Under the pieces are notes generated by a model, which was not told where the DNA came from, did no database searches, and saw only the letters and a program-made list of their open reading frames with translations. Below are positions 1 to 6,976 of a stretch of 16,026 bases of DNA, in pieces. Origin of the DNA: Bdellovibrionales bacterium. Lineage in GTDB: Bacteria > Bdellovibrionota > Bdellovibrionia > Bdellovibrionales > UBA1609. A program made the translations under genes and the position numbers. Where the stretch lies: the NCBI GenBank assembly GCA_020435185.1, contig JAGRAA010000050.1, positions 1 to 16,026 of the forward strand, written 5' to 3'. How positions within the stretch are numbered: the first letter of the stretch is position 1; every line of letters starts with the position of its first letter.

Positions 1-874
1 TAGCTTTCTTTAGATCTTCATCAATTCTTCGTTTCTCATTCTCAAGTAAATCATCGCGAATTTGTTTTTTAAGATCATCAATGCTTTCAAATTTAGCATT
101 TAATTTTTTTGCGAATTCAGCATCAAGTTCAGGTAAATCTTTTTTAAACAATTTTTTTAGCGTAACAGTAAATTCTACTGGTTTGCCTGCAATTTCAGCG
201 GCGTGATACTCATCAGGAAATTTTAAATCAATTTTTTTCGTGTCACTGATTTTCATACCAACAATGGCTTCTTCAAATCCATCGATAAATGACTTAGAGC
301 CTAATTCAAGGCTGTGGTCCTTGGCAGATCCACCTTCTAAGGGTTGGCCGTCAACAACGCCATCAAAATCGATTTGTGCAATATCGCCTTCTCGAGCAGG
401 TCGGTCTTCAAGAACAGGGCTCTGTTCAGCCATGTTTTTTCTAATATTTTCTACAGATTCATCCACTTTGCTTTCGTCAATCGCAGCAGCCTCTTTAGTT
501 ACTTCTAGACCTTCATAATTTTCGACGACAACACTAGGTCTGATTTCTAACTCAGCGCTAAAAGCCAAGCTTTGGTCTTCGTCGAAATCACCGGAAAGGT
601 CAATTTTAGGATAGTTGATGGGTTCAAGAGTGTGTTCTTGTAAGGCCATTTGATAAAATTTGGCTATAAGATCATTTAATACATCGCCTTTAACGCGGTC
701 CTTATAGAGACTGCGAATTTTAGCAATTGGAGCTTTGCCTTTTCTAAATCCTTTAATATTTACAGTTTTTCTTATATCTTCATAAGCCTGATGAAAGGCT
801 TTATTAACTTCTTCACTAGGCACATCTATGGTTAATTTTCTAGACAATCCTTCTAATACTTCAACAGTGGCCAT
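1..874 (-). CDS. tig: Trigger factor, 5' part (C-terminus beyond window)
   Basis: Ribosome-associated chaperone and peptidyl-prolyl isomerase that binds nascent chains at the exit tunnel. About 291 codons are visible. The start ATG (complement of 872-874) is preceded by a good AGGAGAG ribosome site. The N-terminal ribosome-binding domain carries the signature GFRKGKAP at residues 42-49, including the FRK triplet that docks on ribosomal protein L23. A FKBP-like PPIase domain follows at about residues 160-245 (GDIAQIDFDGVVDG at its start, FPDEYHAAEIAG near its end). The start of the C-terminal substrate-cradle domain runs off the window; family members are usually about 430-450 residues, so roughly a third is missing. 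The gene is divergent from the ATPase operon, and unlike in many bacteria it is not directly upstream of clpP. The family call is certain. Confidence 0.97.
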   Translation of the reverse strand, partial: MATVEVLEGLSRKLTIDVPSEEVNKAFHQAYEDIRKTVNIKGFRKGKAPIAKIRSLYKDRVKGDVLNDLIAKFYQMALQEHTLEPINYPKIDLSGDFDEDQSLAFSAELEIRPSVVVENYEGLEVTKEAAAIDESKVDESVENIRKNMAEQSPVLEDRPAREGDIAQIDFDGVVDGQPLEGGSAKDHSLELGSKSFIDGFEEAIVGMKISDTKKIDLKFPDEYHAAEIAGKPVEFTVTLKKLFKKDLPELDAEFAKKLNAKFESIDDLKKQIRDDLLENEKRRIDEDLKKA

Positions 875-925
875 TAGCTCTCCTTTTAGACGCATAGGGC
901 TAAATAAATTTAGATACAAAGACAG

Positions 926-955
926 CATATAGCGAGGAATGGCAAGTAATGTCAA
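926..955 (-). promoter_or_regulatory. Candidate sigma70-type promoter for tig
   Basis: On the minus strand a perfect -35 hexamer TTGACA (complement of 950-955) is followed, after an 18-bp spacer, by TATATG (complement of 926-931, 4 of 6 to the -10 consensus). Transcription would begin near 919, giving a leader of about 45 nt before the tig ATG. The -35 box overlaps the ATG of the divergent ATPase gene at 949, so binding of RNA polymerase here could interfere with that operon. This is consensus matching only. Confidence 0.5.
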
Positions 956-1827
956 CGGTAGAGAAAAATCAACAACTTTTTTTTGTAACAGGTAAGGGAG
1001 GAGTCGGTAAGTCGCTTGTGGCTGCCGCTCTTGCTGAGGGTTTTGTTCAACAGGGTCACAAGACATTGTTGATTGAGTTAGGGCACGAAAGCTTTTATCG
1101 CCACTTTTATGGCCTCTCAGGCGAAGAAGAGAGATTCGTGCTTCCGAACGGAGTAGAAGTGCAGCTTCTTGAGGGGGAAGCTGCGTTAAAGGAATATGTG
1201 CTTCACTATGTGAAAATTTCAAAAATAGTGGATTTATTTTTTGAAAACAAGGTTTCTAGATCATTAGTCAAAGTTGCTCCTGGATTAAAAGAGCTGGCTG
1301 TCATGGGAAAGATCACGAGTGGGATTCGAAAGATAGGTCCCCCTTTTGATTATGACAAAATTATTGTGGATGGATATGCTACGGGGCACTTTTTAGCTTT
1401 GTTGAGAGCCCCTCGTGGGATGTATGAGGCTATTCAGGTTGGTCCTATGGGTGTTCAGAGTAAGAATATTATCTCTGTGTTATCTGATCCATCAAAATGT
1501 CAGTACTATGTGGTCGGACTGCCTGAAGAGATGGCCATAAAAGAAGCTATTGAATTGCGAGCGGAAATCTACAATGAAACACAGCAGGCCTCAAAGTTGA
1601 TCATTAATCAAGTTTTACCCAAAAATATCGTAGACCTTGCCGAACAAGCTTCTCCTTCTGAAAAAGATGAATTTGTGCAATTTTTGCAACATAAGCATCA
1701 AAGTCAGATAGAGAGTCTTAGACAGCTTGTTGATAGCGGAACTGTTTTTCGTACTTTGGATTTTTATTATGAAAATGAAAGTTTAAATTTAGTTAAAGCC
1801 ATGGCTGGCCAACTAGGGGATTTATGA
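949..1827 (+). CDS. ArsA/GET3-family ATPase, first of a tandem pair
   Basis: A 292-residue P-loop ATPase of the ArsA/GET3 (anion-transporting ATPase) family, predicted cytosolic. The deviant Walker A motif GKGGVGKS lies at residues 15-22 and includes the signature lysine (first K) that in this family reaches across the dimer to the partner's nucleotide. DGYATGH at 141-147 corresponds to the DTAPTGH switch element of GET3, with Thr and Pro replaced. The DPARRLA element after strand 2 is absent; LIELGHESFY stands there instead. There are no metal-binding CxxC or arsenite cysteines and no transmembrane segment. It ends in an ATGA overlap with the next gene, implying translational coupling and probably a heteromeric complex with it. 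Mycobacteria have a comparable adjacent pair (Rv3679/Rv3680, BagA/BagB). An arsenic-pump role is unlikely. The ribosome site (GAGGAA) is rather distant from the ATG. Confidence 0.88.
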   Translation: MSTVEKNQQLFFVTGKGGVGKSLVAAALAEGFVQQGHKTLLIELGHESFYRHFYGLSGEEERFVLPNGVEVQLLEGEAALKEYVLHYVKISKIVDLFFENKVSRSLVKVAPGLKELAVMGKITSGIRKIGPPFDYDKIIVDGYATGHFLALLRAPRGMYEAIQVGPMGVQSKNIISVLSDPSKCQYYVVGLPEEMAIKEAIELRAEIYNETQQASKLIINQVLPKNIVDLAEQASPSEKDEFVQFLQHKHQSQIESLRQLVDSGTVFRTLDFYYENESLNLVKAMAGQLGDL

Positions 1828-2894
1828 AGAATCTTTTTTTAAATCATAAAGTGTTAGTCTGCGCAGGGAGTGGTGGGGTTGGCAAAACCACGGTGTCGGC
1901 ATCATTGGCCGTCGCAGCCGCGCACAGTGGATTAAATGTATTGGTGCTGACCATTGACCCTGCTCGTCGTCTGGCCACTTCTTTAGGGCTTGAATCGGGA
2001 GCGGATGAAGTAGAGGTTAAGGGCGTCGTTGCAAAAGGTAAGTTGTTTGCGTCTATTATTGATTCCAAAAAAGAATTTGACCGATTTTTGGATGAGAGTA
2101 CATCACAAGTGGATTTACTTAAAAAAATAAAAAGCAATAGACTGTACGAACAATTGTCTACCACCCTAAGTGGTTCTCAAGAATTTACCTCGATCATCAA
2201 GCTCTATAAGGCTGTTGAATCTAATAAATATGATCTTGTCATATTAGACACTCCTCCGACTCAACACGCGATTGATTTTTTAACGGCGCCACAAAAGATT
2301 AGAGATCTATTCCAAGGAAAAATAACCAAATGGTTTATTGGAGATCAAGATCAGGGATGGCTAGCAAATCTACTTAATAAATCCACTCAAACGGTGCTCA
2401 TGGTTTTGAAAAAGTTAACGGGATCGTCATTTATGGAAGAGCTCTCTGATTTTTTTGTTTCACTGAAAGAAATTGAAGCGAAAATTTCTGAACGTTCAGA
2501 AAAAGCTCATGAGTTGCTCTTAAAAGAATCTACAGCCTTTGTTTTGATAACAAGTTTTGATCAATCTAAGATTTTTGAGGCAAAAAACTTTTATTCTACA
2601 TTGTCGTCTGGAGGATATAATGTTCGACAAATTGTAGTTAATCGAGCTTATCCTATGTGGGTAAAAAATGAAGGCAAAGAAAGAGCTGAGGCTATAGAAT
2701 GGAGAGAAAACCACTTTAAAGATATATATTTAAAGGTTAAAAACTTCTATATTCAAAAGGCTCAAGTGTATGATAACCTTGAACAGGATTATCAAGAACG
2801 AGTCGGCGTGGCGAAAATTCCAGAGTTTGACCATGATATTTATGGTGTCGAAGGTCTTAAAAGAGTGGCAAAGGAGTTCGAAATTGATCACTAA
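1824..2894 (+). CDS. ArsA/GET3-family ATPase, second of a tandem pair
   Basis: A 356-residue paralogue of the preceding ATPase. The P-loop GSGGVGKT (residues 15-22) has Ser where the signature lysine would be, so it keeps the catalytic P-loop lysine but lacks the trans-acting one. It has the family element TIDPARRLA at 43-51 and a switch-like DTPPTQH at 142-148 (DTAPTGH in GET3). This complements the upstream protein, which has the signature lysine but lacks DPARRLA, and suggests an obligate heterodimer. The long region at about 160-240, rich in hydrophobic and charged residues, sits where GET3 proteins carry their client-binding helical subdomain; that placement is inference. The start overlaps the previous stop (ATGA), and the end overlaps the next gene by 11 nt. 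Actinobacterial members share the GSGGVGKTT form. The client or substrate is unknown. Confidence 0.9.
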   Translation: MKNLFLNHKVLVCAGSGGVGKTTVSASLAVAAAHSGLNVLVLTIDPARRLATSLGLESGADEVEVKGVVAKGKLFASIIDSKKEFDRFLDESTSQVDLLKKIKSNRLYEQLSTTLSGSQEFTSIIKLYKAVESNKYDLVILDTPPTQHAIDFLTAPQKIRDLFQGKITKWFIGDQDQGWLANLLNKSTQTVLMVLKKLTGSSFMEELSDFFVSLKEIEAKISERSEKAHELLLKESTAFVLITSFDQSKIFEAKNFYSTLSSGGYNVRQIVVNRAYPMWVKNEGKERAEAIEWRENHFKDIYLKVKNFYIQKAQVYDNLEQDYQERVGVAKIPEFDHDIYGVEGLKRVAKEFEIDH

Positions 2895-3948
2895 ATTAAT
2901 AATCCTATTTTTGATGTTGTTGTCTTTATTGGTGAATACAGGATGTGCTTCTTGGTTTGGAGGTATGCCCAAAAACTATGATGTTGCTCCTAAAGAAGAC
3001 CCAAATGCTAAGGTAGAGTTTGATAGAGCTTTGTCCACGTTAGACAGAAGAGAATTTAAAGAGTCTATAAAATTGTTTAATGCCTTTTTAAAAAAATACC
3101 CTGCGACCAAATATGAATTATTAGCCATCTATAACTTAGGGGTAGCTTACGAAGGAATCGGCTTTTGCAAAGCTGCTATAAATCGTTATCGTAGGCTAAT
3201 TAATCAATCAAAAGGAAAATTTAAAAGATTAGAAGCGCAGGGCTTGTTGAGAATGAGTTATTCTTATGAGTGTTTGGGTAAAGACACTCAGGTCGTTGCG
3301 ACTTTATTAGATCTTCAAAAAAGATCTGGCGTTCTTCCTCCAGAGGTCGCTAAAGCCGAGGCTCCAGCTCGCTTAGCGGCGGTATACGCTCGATTGGGTA
3401 ATACTAATATGGCTCAGTTAGAGTTAGAAAAAGCTCGAAATGGCATTAAAGAGATTAACCGTAGCTATAGAAATCCTCGAGTTAAAAAAGAGATTCTTTC
3501 TAAAACATTTTATTATATGGGAAATATGTCTAAATATAGACTCAACAGTGACAGTAGTCTTGCTTTTATTCAGAGTTTAGATACTCTTCAAGGATATTTG
3601 TTGAAAGCAGTGGAGTTTAACAATAAAGAGTGGTCGCCATTGGCTCAAGAAGAATTAATGAACTCTTATGAGCGTTTGTGGGTATATACAACCAAAGAAA
3701 ACCCAAAGGTAGAAACAACAGAGAGGATTTTGTCATCACTACTGAAGTTAAAAGAAATGAGATTTCCTGATAGAGAAGAGTCACCATTAATAAAAGAACT
3801 GTTTGCGCGAGTGTCAGATTATGAAAATAAATTTAAATTGAAATTAGCCAATAAAGAACCGGGTGTTTTAAAGACGGAATCAACCTTGGAGCGAGAAAAA
3901 CTAAAACTGAATGGTCGTTTGGTCTCTCCGGAAAGCAAAGAAAAATAA
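2884..3948 (+). CDS. TPR-like lipoprotein
   Basis: A predicted lipid-anchored periplasmic-side protein of 354 residues. I choose the TTG at 2884 because an AGGAG ribosome site sits 7 nt upstream and translation then opens directly with a signal peptide (K4, a hydrophobic stretch over residues 5-17, Cys21). An in-frame ATG at 2770 would prepend 38 charged residues and lies deep inside the upstream gene. The lipobox is NTGC, with unusual Asn at -3. Residues about 45-190 contain helical pairs resembling TPR/Sel1 or BamD-like repeats (FDRALSTLDRREF, LLAIYNLGVAYEGIG, RLAAVYARLGN). The C-terminal part is helical and charged, without a recognisable domain. It overlaps the preceding ATPase gene by 11 nt, so it is probably translationally coupled. 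Such proteins usually scaffold envelope complexes; no specific partner can be named. Confidence 0.8.
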   Translation: MITKLIILFLMLLSLLVNTGCASWFGGMPKNYDVAPKEDPNAKVEFDRALSTLDRREFKESIKLFNAFLKKYPATKYELLAIYNLGVAYEGIGFCKAAINRYRRLINQSKGKFKRLEAQGLLRMSYSYECLGKDTQVVATLLDLQKRSGVLPPEVAKAEAPARLAAVYARLGNTNMAQLELEKARNGIKEINRSYRNPRVKKEILSKTFYYMGNMSKYRLNSDSSLAFIQSLDTLQGYLLKAVEFNNKEWSPLAQEELMNSYERLWVYTTKENPKVETTERILSSLLKLKEMRFPDREESPLIKELFARVSDYENKFKLKLANKEPGVLKTESTLEREKLKLNGRLVSPESKEK

Positions 3949-3960
3949 TAGAGGGTGAGT

Positions 3961-4719
3961 ATGAAGGATTTTATTGCAGGCTTATTTTCTATATTTGAAT
4001 CGCTTAAGTTTATTAAAAAGAATAAAGATCTTTGGTTTTGGATTTTGTGCCCTTTTTTGATTTATATGTCGTTGTTATTTTATAGTTTTTCTTGGGGAGT
4101 CGGACTTATTGAGTCTTATACGATTAAGGCTTTAAATACTTTAAAGTCCATAGGACTTGAGTTTTTGGTTGATTATCTACATATTCCATTAGTTATAATT
4201 TTAAGTTTAGCTTTTGGTGTGTTGTTAATATATTTAATATTTGTATTTGGTAGTATTTTTGCGTCTCCGTTTAATGCCGTATTGGCTGAAAAAACTTTAT
4301 TGAAAACAGGCCTTATTGAAGATCGACCTTTTAATTTTATGAGATGGACACGTGTAACTATTAAAATGATGTTAGCTTCAGTTTTAAAATCCATATTATT
4401 TTTATTTTTTGGAGTATTTATTTTTATTGCTTCGTTTATTCCTGGTCTAAATATTTTGAGTATATACTTCACTTTAATGATTATGGCCTTTGACAGCATG
4501 GATTATTCTTATGAGTTAATGGAGCTGAATCTCAGTCGAAGAATAATGATGTTTCGCTCAAGTTGGTGGACAGCATCTGGATTAGCAACGAGTTTTGGAT
4601 TGACCTTGGTTTTGCCTGGGGTCATATTACTTTTTCTGCCTGTGTCTGTTGTTAGTGCCGGGCTGCTGATGCAGTCGCAGGTAAAATCGAACCCTAGGTT
4701 GTTCTCAAAAAAAGGTTAA
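3961..4719 (+). CDS. EI24/CysZ-family integral membrane protein
   Basis: A polytopic inner-membrane protein of 252 residues resembling the EI24 (etoposide-induced 2.4)/CysZ family. Hydrophobic segments lie at about residues 23-45, 70-100, 135-163, 165-178 and 205-232. Family-like features are the N-terminal amphipathic stretch before the first helix, the SPFNAVLAEK-type motif after the second helix, and the conserved middle part with AFDSMDYSYELM. CysZ of E. coli imports sulfate; in lineages like this one the function of EI24 homologues is undefined, although the immediately downstream gshA (cysteine-using) makes a sulfur or redox link conceivable. A GTG at 3955 is in frame, but the GAGGG ribosome site would then abut the start; the ATG at 3961 gives normal spacing. 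The gap to the previous gene is 12 nt and to the next only 2 nt. Confidence 0.8.
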   Translation: MKDFIAGLFSIFESLKFIKKNKDLWFWILCPFLIYMSLLFYSFSWGVGLIESYTIKALNTLKSIGLEFLVDYLHIPLVIILSLAFGVLLIYLIFVFGSIFASPFNAVLAEKTLLKTGLIEDRPFNFMRWTRVTIKMMLASVLKSILFLFFGVFIFIASFIPGLNILSIYFTLMIMAFDSMDYSYELMELNLSRRIMMFRSSWWTASGLATSFGLTLVLPGVILLFLPVSVVSAGLLMQSQVKSNPRLFSKKG

Positions 4720-4721
4720 GA

Positions 4722-5939
4722 ATGATACAAGATGTGATTCATAAAAGTATTGTTAGTAATATTGACGCTGTAAATGATTGGTTTAAACAAAAAGGAAATC
4801 AATTAAAATTTCCGATTTATTCGAGCTATGATATTCGTGATTCTGGCTACAAAGTCGCTCCAGTAGATGCCAATATTTATCCTGCTGGTTTTAATAATAT
4901 TTGCCAGATTGACTATGAGGGAGCGGTGCAAATTTTTAAACGCTATATGGATAAAAAATATCCAGGTGTAAATCACATTGCATTGTTGGCCGAAGAGCAT
5001 ACAAAAAACCCTTACTATTGGGATAACATTAGTAAAATTTTAGGAATTATAAAAGGCGCTGACAAAAAGGCTTGTGTGGGATGGGCCAAGGATATGACGG
5101 AGGATTTTGTTGCCGAAAATAGCATTGGCGAAGAAATTGTTGTTCATCCTATAAAACGTCAAGGTAATAAAATTACAATGCACGGGCATCAGGTCGATTT
5201 TATTGTCAGCAATAATGATTTTAGTGTTTCTTATGATGGCTATTTTAAAGGGGCAGAAGTTATTGTTGATCCCTTTTATGAATTGGGATGGTTTAGAAGG
5301 CGAAAGCATGATTTTTTTAGGCACTATAATACGTTGGTAGAAGAGTTTTGCAAAGTTATTGATTTAGACCCTTGGTTAATGTCTGTTGAGACGAGCCTAT
5401 TTGAAAATTTTGATTTGAATGATCAAGAAACTCTCCATCGGTTAGCTCACGAAGTAGACGTATTACTAAAAAAGCAAAAAGAAAAATTTATTCAATATGA
5501 TCGAAGTGAAGATCCATTTGTTATTATTAAAAATAATTCTGGTACCTATGGTCTTGCTGTGTTGACCGTTAATTCTGCCGAGGAGGTTCTTGCTTTTAAT
5601 AATAAAGCTCGAAAAAAAATGAAAGCTACCAAGGGTGGTGGTGGAGTGAACCAAGTGGTTATTCAAGAAGGAATTCCTACTCGATTAATTTCTGAAGAAG
5701 AAACCGCCGAGCCGGCTCTTTATATGATCGGAGACGAGTTGGCGGGAGGATTTTTACGTGCGCATAAGCAAAAGGGCCCAAATGAAAGTCTTAATTCTCC
5801 GGGGGCAATATACAAAAGACTGTGTGTGTCTGATTTAAAAATCAATGTAGAGGGATATCCTCTTGAAAACGTTTATGGATGGCTCGCTAAACTTGGAGTT
5901 TTGGCGATTGGTAAAGAGATTGATCAGTTTTCTTTGTAA
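4722..5939 (+). CDS. gshA: Glutamate-cysteine ligase (T. ferrooxidans-type GshA)
   Basis: Catalyses ATP-dependent joining of glutamate and cysteine, the first step of glutathione synthesis, in the cytosol. The 405-residue protein matches the proteobacterial GshA family first described from Thiobacillus ferrooxidans (Pfam GshA type), distinct from E. coli-type GshA and from plant-type enzymes. Recognisable blocks are KVAPVDANIYPAGFNN at about 44-59, the VDPFYELGWFRRRKHDFF region near 183-200, the glycine-rich TKGGGGVNQVVIQEGIP near 304-320 (a likely nucleotide loop, ATP-grasp-like) and LAGGFLRAHKQKGPNESLNSPG near 345-365. The length fits the family. It starts 2 nt after the previous stop and is the last gene of the operon. 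Its 3' end overlaps the convergent lipoprotein gene by 16 bp. No gshB is visible in this window. Confidence 0.88.
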   Translation: MIQDVIHKSIVSNIDAVNDWFKQKGNQLKFPIYSSYDIRDSGYKVAPVDANIYPAGFNNICQIDYEGAVQIFKRYMDKKYPGVNHIALLAEEHTKNPYYWDNISKILGIIKGADKKACVGWAKDMTEDFVAENSIGEEIVVHPIKRQGNKITMHGHQVDFIVSNNDFSVSYDGYFKGAEVIVDPFYELGWFRRRKHDFFRHYNTLVEEFCKVIDLDPWLMSVETSLFENFDLNDQETLHRLAHEVDVLLKKQKEKFIQYDRSEDPFVIIKNNSGTYGLAVLTVNSAEEVLAFNNKARKKMKATKGGGGVNQVVIQEGIPTRLISEEETAEPALYMIGDELAGGFLRAHKQKGPNESLNSPGAIYKRLCVSDLKINVEGYPLENVYGWLAKLGVLAIGKEIDQFSL

Positions 5940-6916
5940 GCTGTAGAAACCTCTAAAATATGAGTTTCAATTAATCTAAAGTTTTCTTTTAAAGTATCAT
6001 AGTCTTTAAATTCTAAATTTTCTAATTGATTAGATTCAAATTCTTCACTGATGATGGGTAAAGTTGCAGACATAAAATAGCTTTTCGAGACAACGGGAAG
6101 TCTAAAGCTGGCAAAGCTGGGTGTTAATTTTGTTATTTTTATCGGCAACTTAATAATTTTTACTTTGAAATTTAATGAATCTCCTAAAAAGTAATAATAC
6201 CTAGAGTCTTTTTGTAACAGTTTTAAATTCTTCTGATATTTTTCTAAAAGATCGTCGTAAAAAGCATTTAAGCCGAGTTGGCTGAGTTCGAGATCCGTGA
6301 GAGGCTGGTCTTGTAGAGTTTGTAACTTTGATTTGATAAAGACTCTAGAATACATAATCTGTTTATCGAAAGCCTCTTGGTAGATTACTTTTGGATTTGG
6401 TAGAGGAGGAAAGGTCTTGGCTATATTTAGATCTAATCCAGCATTGTCTACTTTAATCAAGGCAACTAAAAAGTTTTTGTCGCTTTCAACGTGTTTTTTA
6501 AAAAGGTAATATTTGTTTAAAAGTTGGAGTTGAAAAAGGCCAAAGGTTCGATTTGCCGAAATCAAAGGAGACAGGTTTTTCGGATAATTGAAGTACTTTT
6601 CATAGTAAAATTTCCCTTTGTTTTTCATAGGAATAGGGTATCCCCAAAGGGCTAATGTGTTGGCCGGTACAGACCAAACGGATTTGTCATTAGATAGAGC
6701 AAGAGGGGGAGTGGTTTGTTTAGTATGTGGAATTGGAGCTTGAGGAAAATAGCCAAATTGCATCTTCATGTCCAAGTCTATAGTCCAGCTATAACTTTTT
6801 GAAGGCTTCTTTTGTGGAGCTATTTTCTTTTTTTGGGAGCTAGAGCAGGAAAGCTGAAAAAATAAACTAGTTATTATTAGTAAATAAAAGAAGTATCTTG
6901 GTTTATAAGTAGTCAT
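5924..6916 (-). CDS. Lipoprotein of unknown function
   Basis: A 330-residue protein with a lipoprotein signal peptide: R7 followed by a hydrophobic run to Cys24 (FQLSC, an atypical lipobox with Gln at -3), then a Ser/Lys-rich linker (SSSQKKK) and a basic, proline-containing stretch typical of tethered envelope proteins. The rest is rich in Tyr, Phe, Lys and Leu and has no domain I recognise. A middle segment (about 195-245) looks helical; the region after about 250 looks beta-rich (FKVKIIKLPIKITKL). The start ATG at 6914-6916 (complement) has a strong GGGGAGGG ribosome site. The gene converges on gshA with a 16-bp overlap and is divergent from the next gene. The +1 Cys without Asp at +2 suggests outer-membrane sorting by the E. 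coli rule; whether that rule holds here is unknown. Confidence 0.75.
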   Translation of the reverse strand: MTTYKPRYFFYLLIITSLFFQLSCSSSQKKKIAPQKKPSKSYSWTIDLDMKMQFGYFPQAPIPHTKQTTPPLALSNDKSVWSVPANTLALWGYPIPMKNKGKFYYEKYFNYPKNLSPLISANRTFGLFQLQLLNKYYLFKKHVESDKNFLVALIKVDNAGLDLNIAKTFPPLPNPKVIYQEAFDKQIMYSRVFIKSKLQTLQDQPLTDLELSQLGLNAFYDDLLEKYQKNLKLLQKDSRYYYFLGDSLNFKVKIIKLPIKITKLTPSFASFRLPVVSKSYFMSATLPIISEEFESNQLENLEFKDYDTLKENFRLIETHILEVSTAYKEN

Positions 6917-6946
6917 AGTCCCTCCCCTTTGGTCTGGACATTAATT

Positions 6947-6955
6947 ATTTTATCA
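6947..6955 (-). promoter_or_regulatory. Candidate extended -10 promoter for the lipoprotein gene
   Basis: On the minus strand the 9-mer TGATAAAAT (complement of 6947-6955) fits an extended -10 element (TG, one base, then TAAAAT, 5 of 6 to consensus). No convincing -35 lies at 17 bp. Start of transcription would be near 6940, about 24 nt upstream of the ATG at 6916 and its GGGGAGGG ribosome site. Confidence 0.35.
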
Positions 6956-6976
6956 GCTTTGTCCGACAAGTCACTT

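Noticed and set aside
240..518. 92-residue plus-strand open frame
   Set aside because: It lies inside tig on the other strand, where the trigger factor reading is unambiguous; the plus frame is Ser/Pro-rich shadow sequence.
2770..2883. N-terminal extension of the TPR lipoprotein from an ATG at 2770
   Set aside because: It lies within the upstream ATPase gene, has no ribosome site, and would bury the signal peptide behind 38 charged residues. The TTG at 2884 is better.
949..2894. Arsenite efflux (arsA) operon
   Set aside because: No arsB, arsR, arsC or arsD neighbour and no metalloid-binding cysteines; GET3-like is the safer description.
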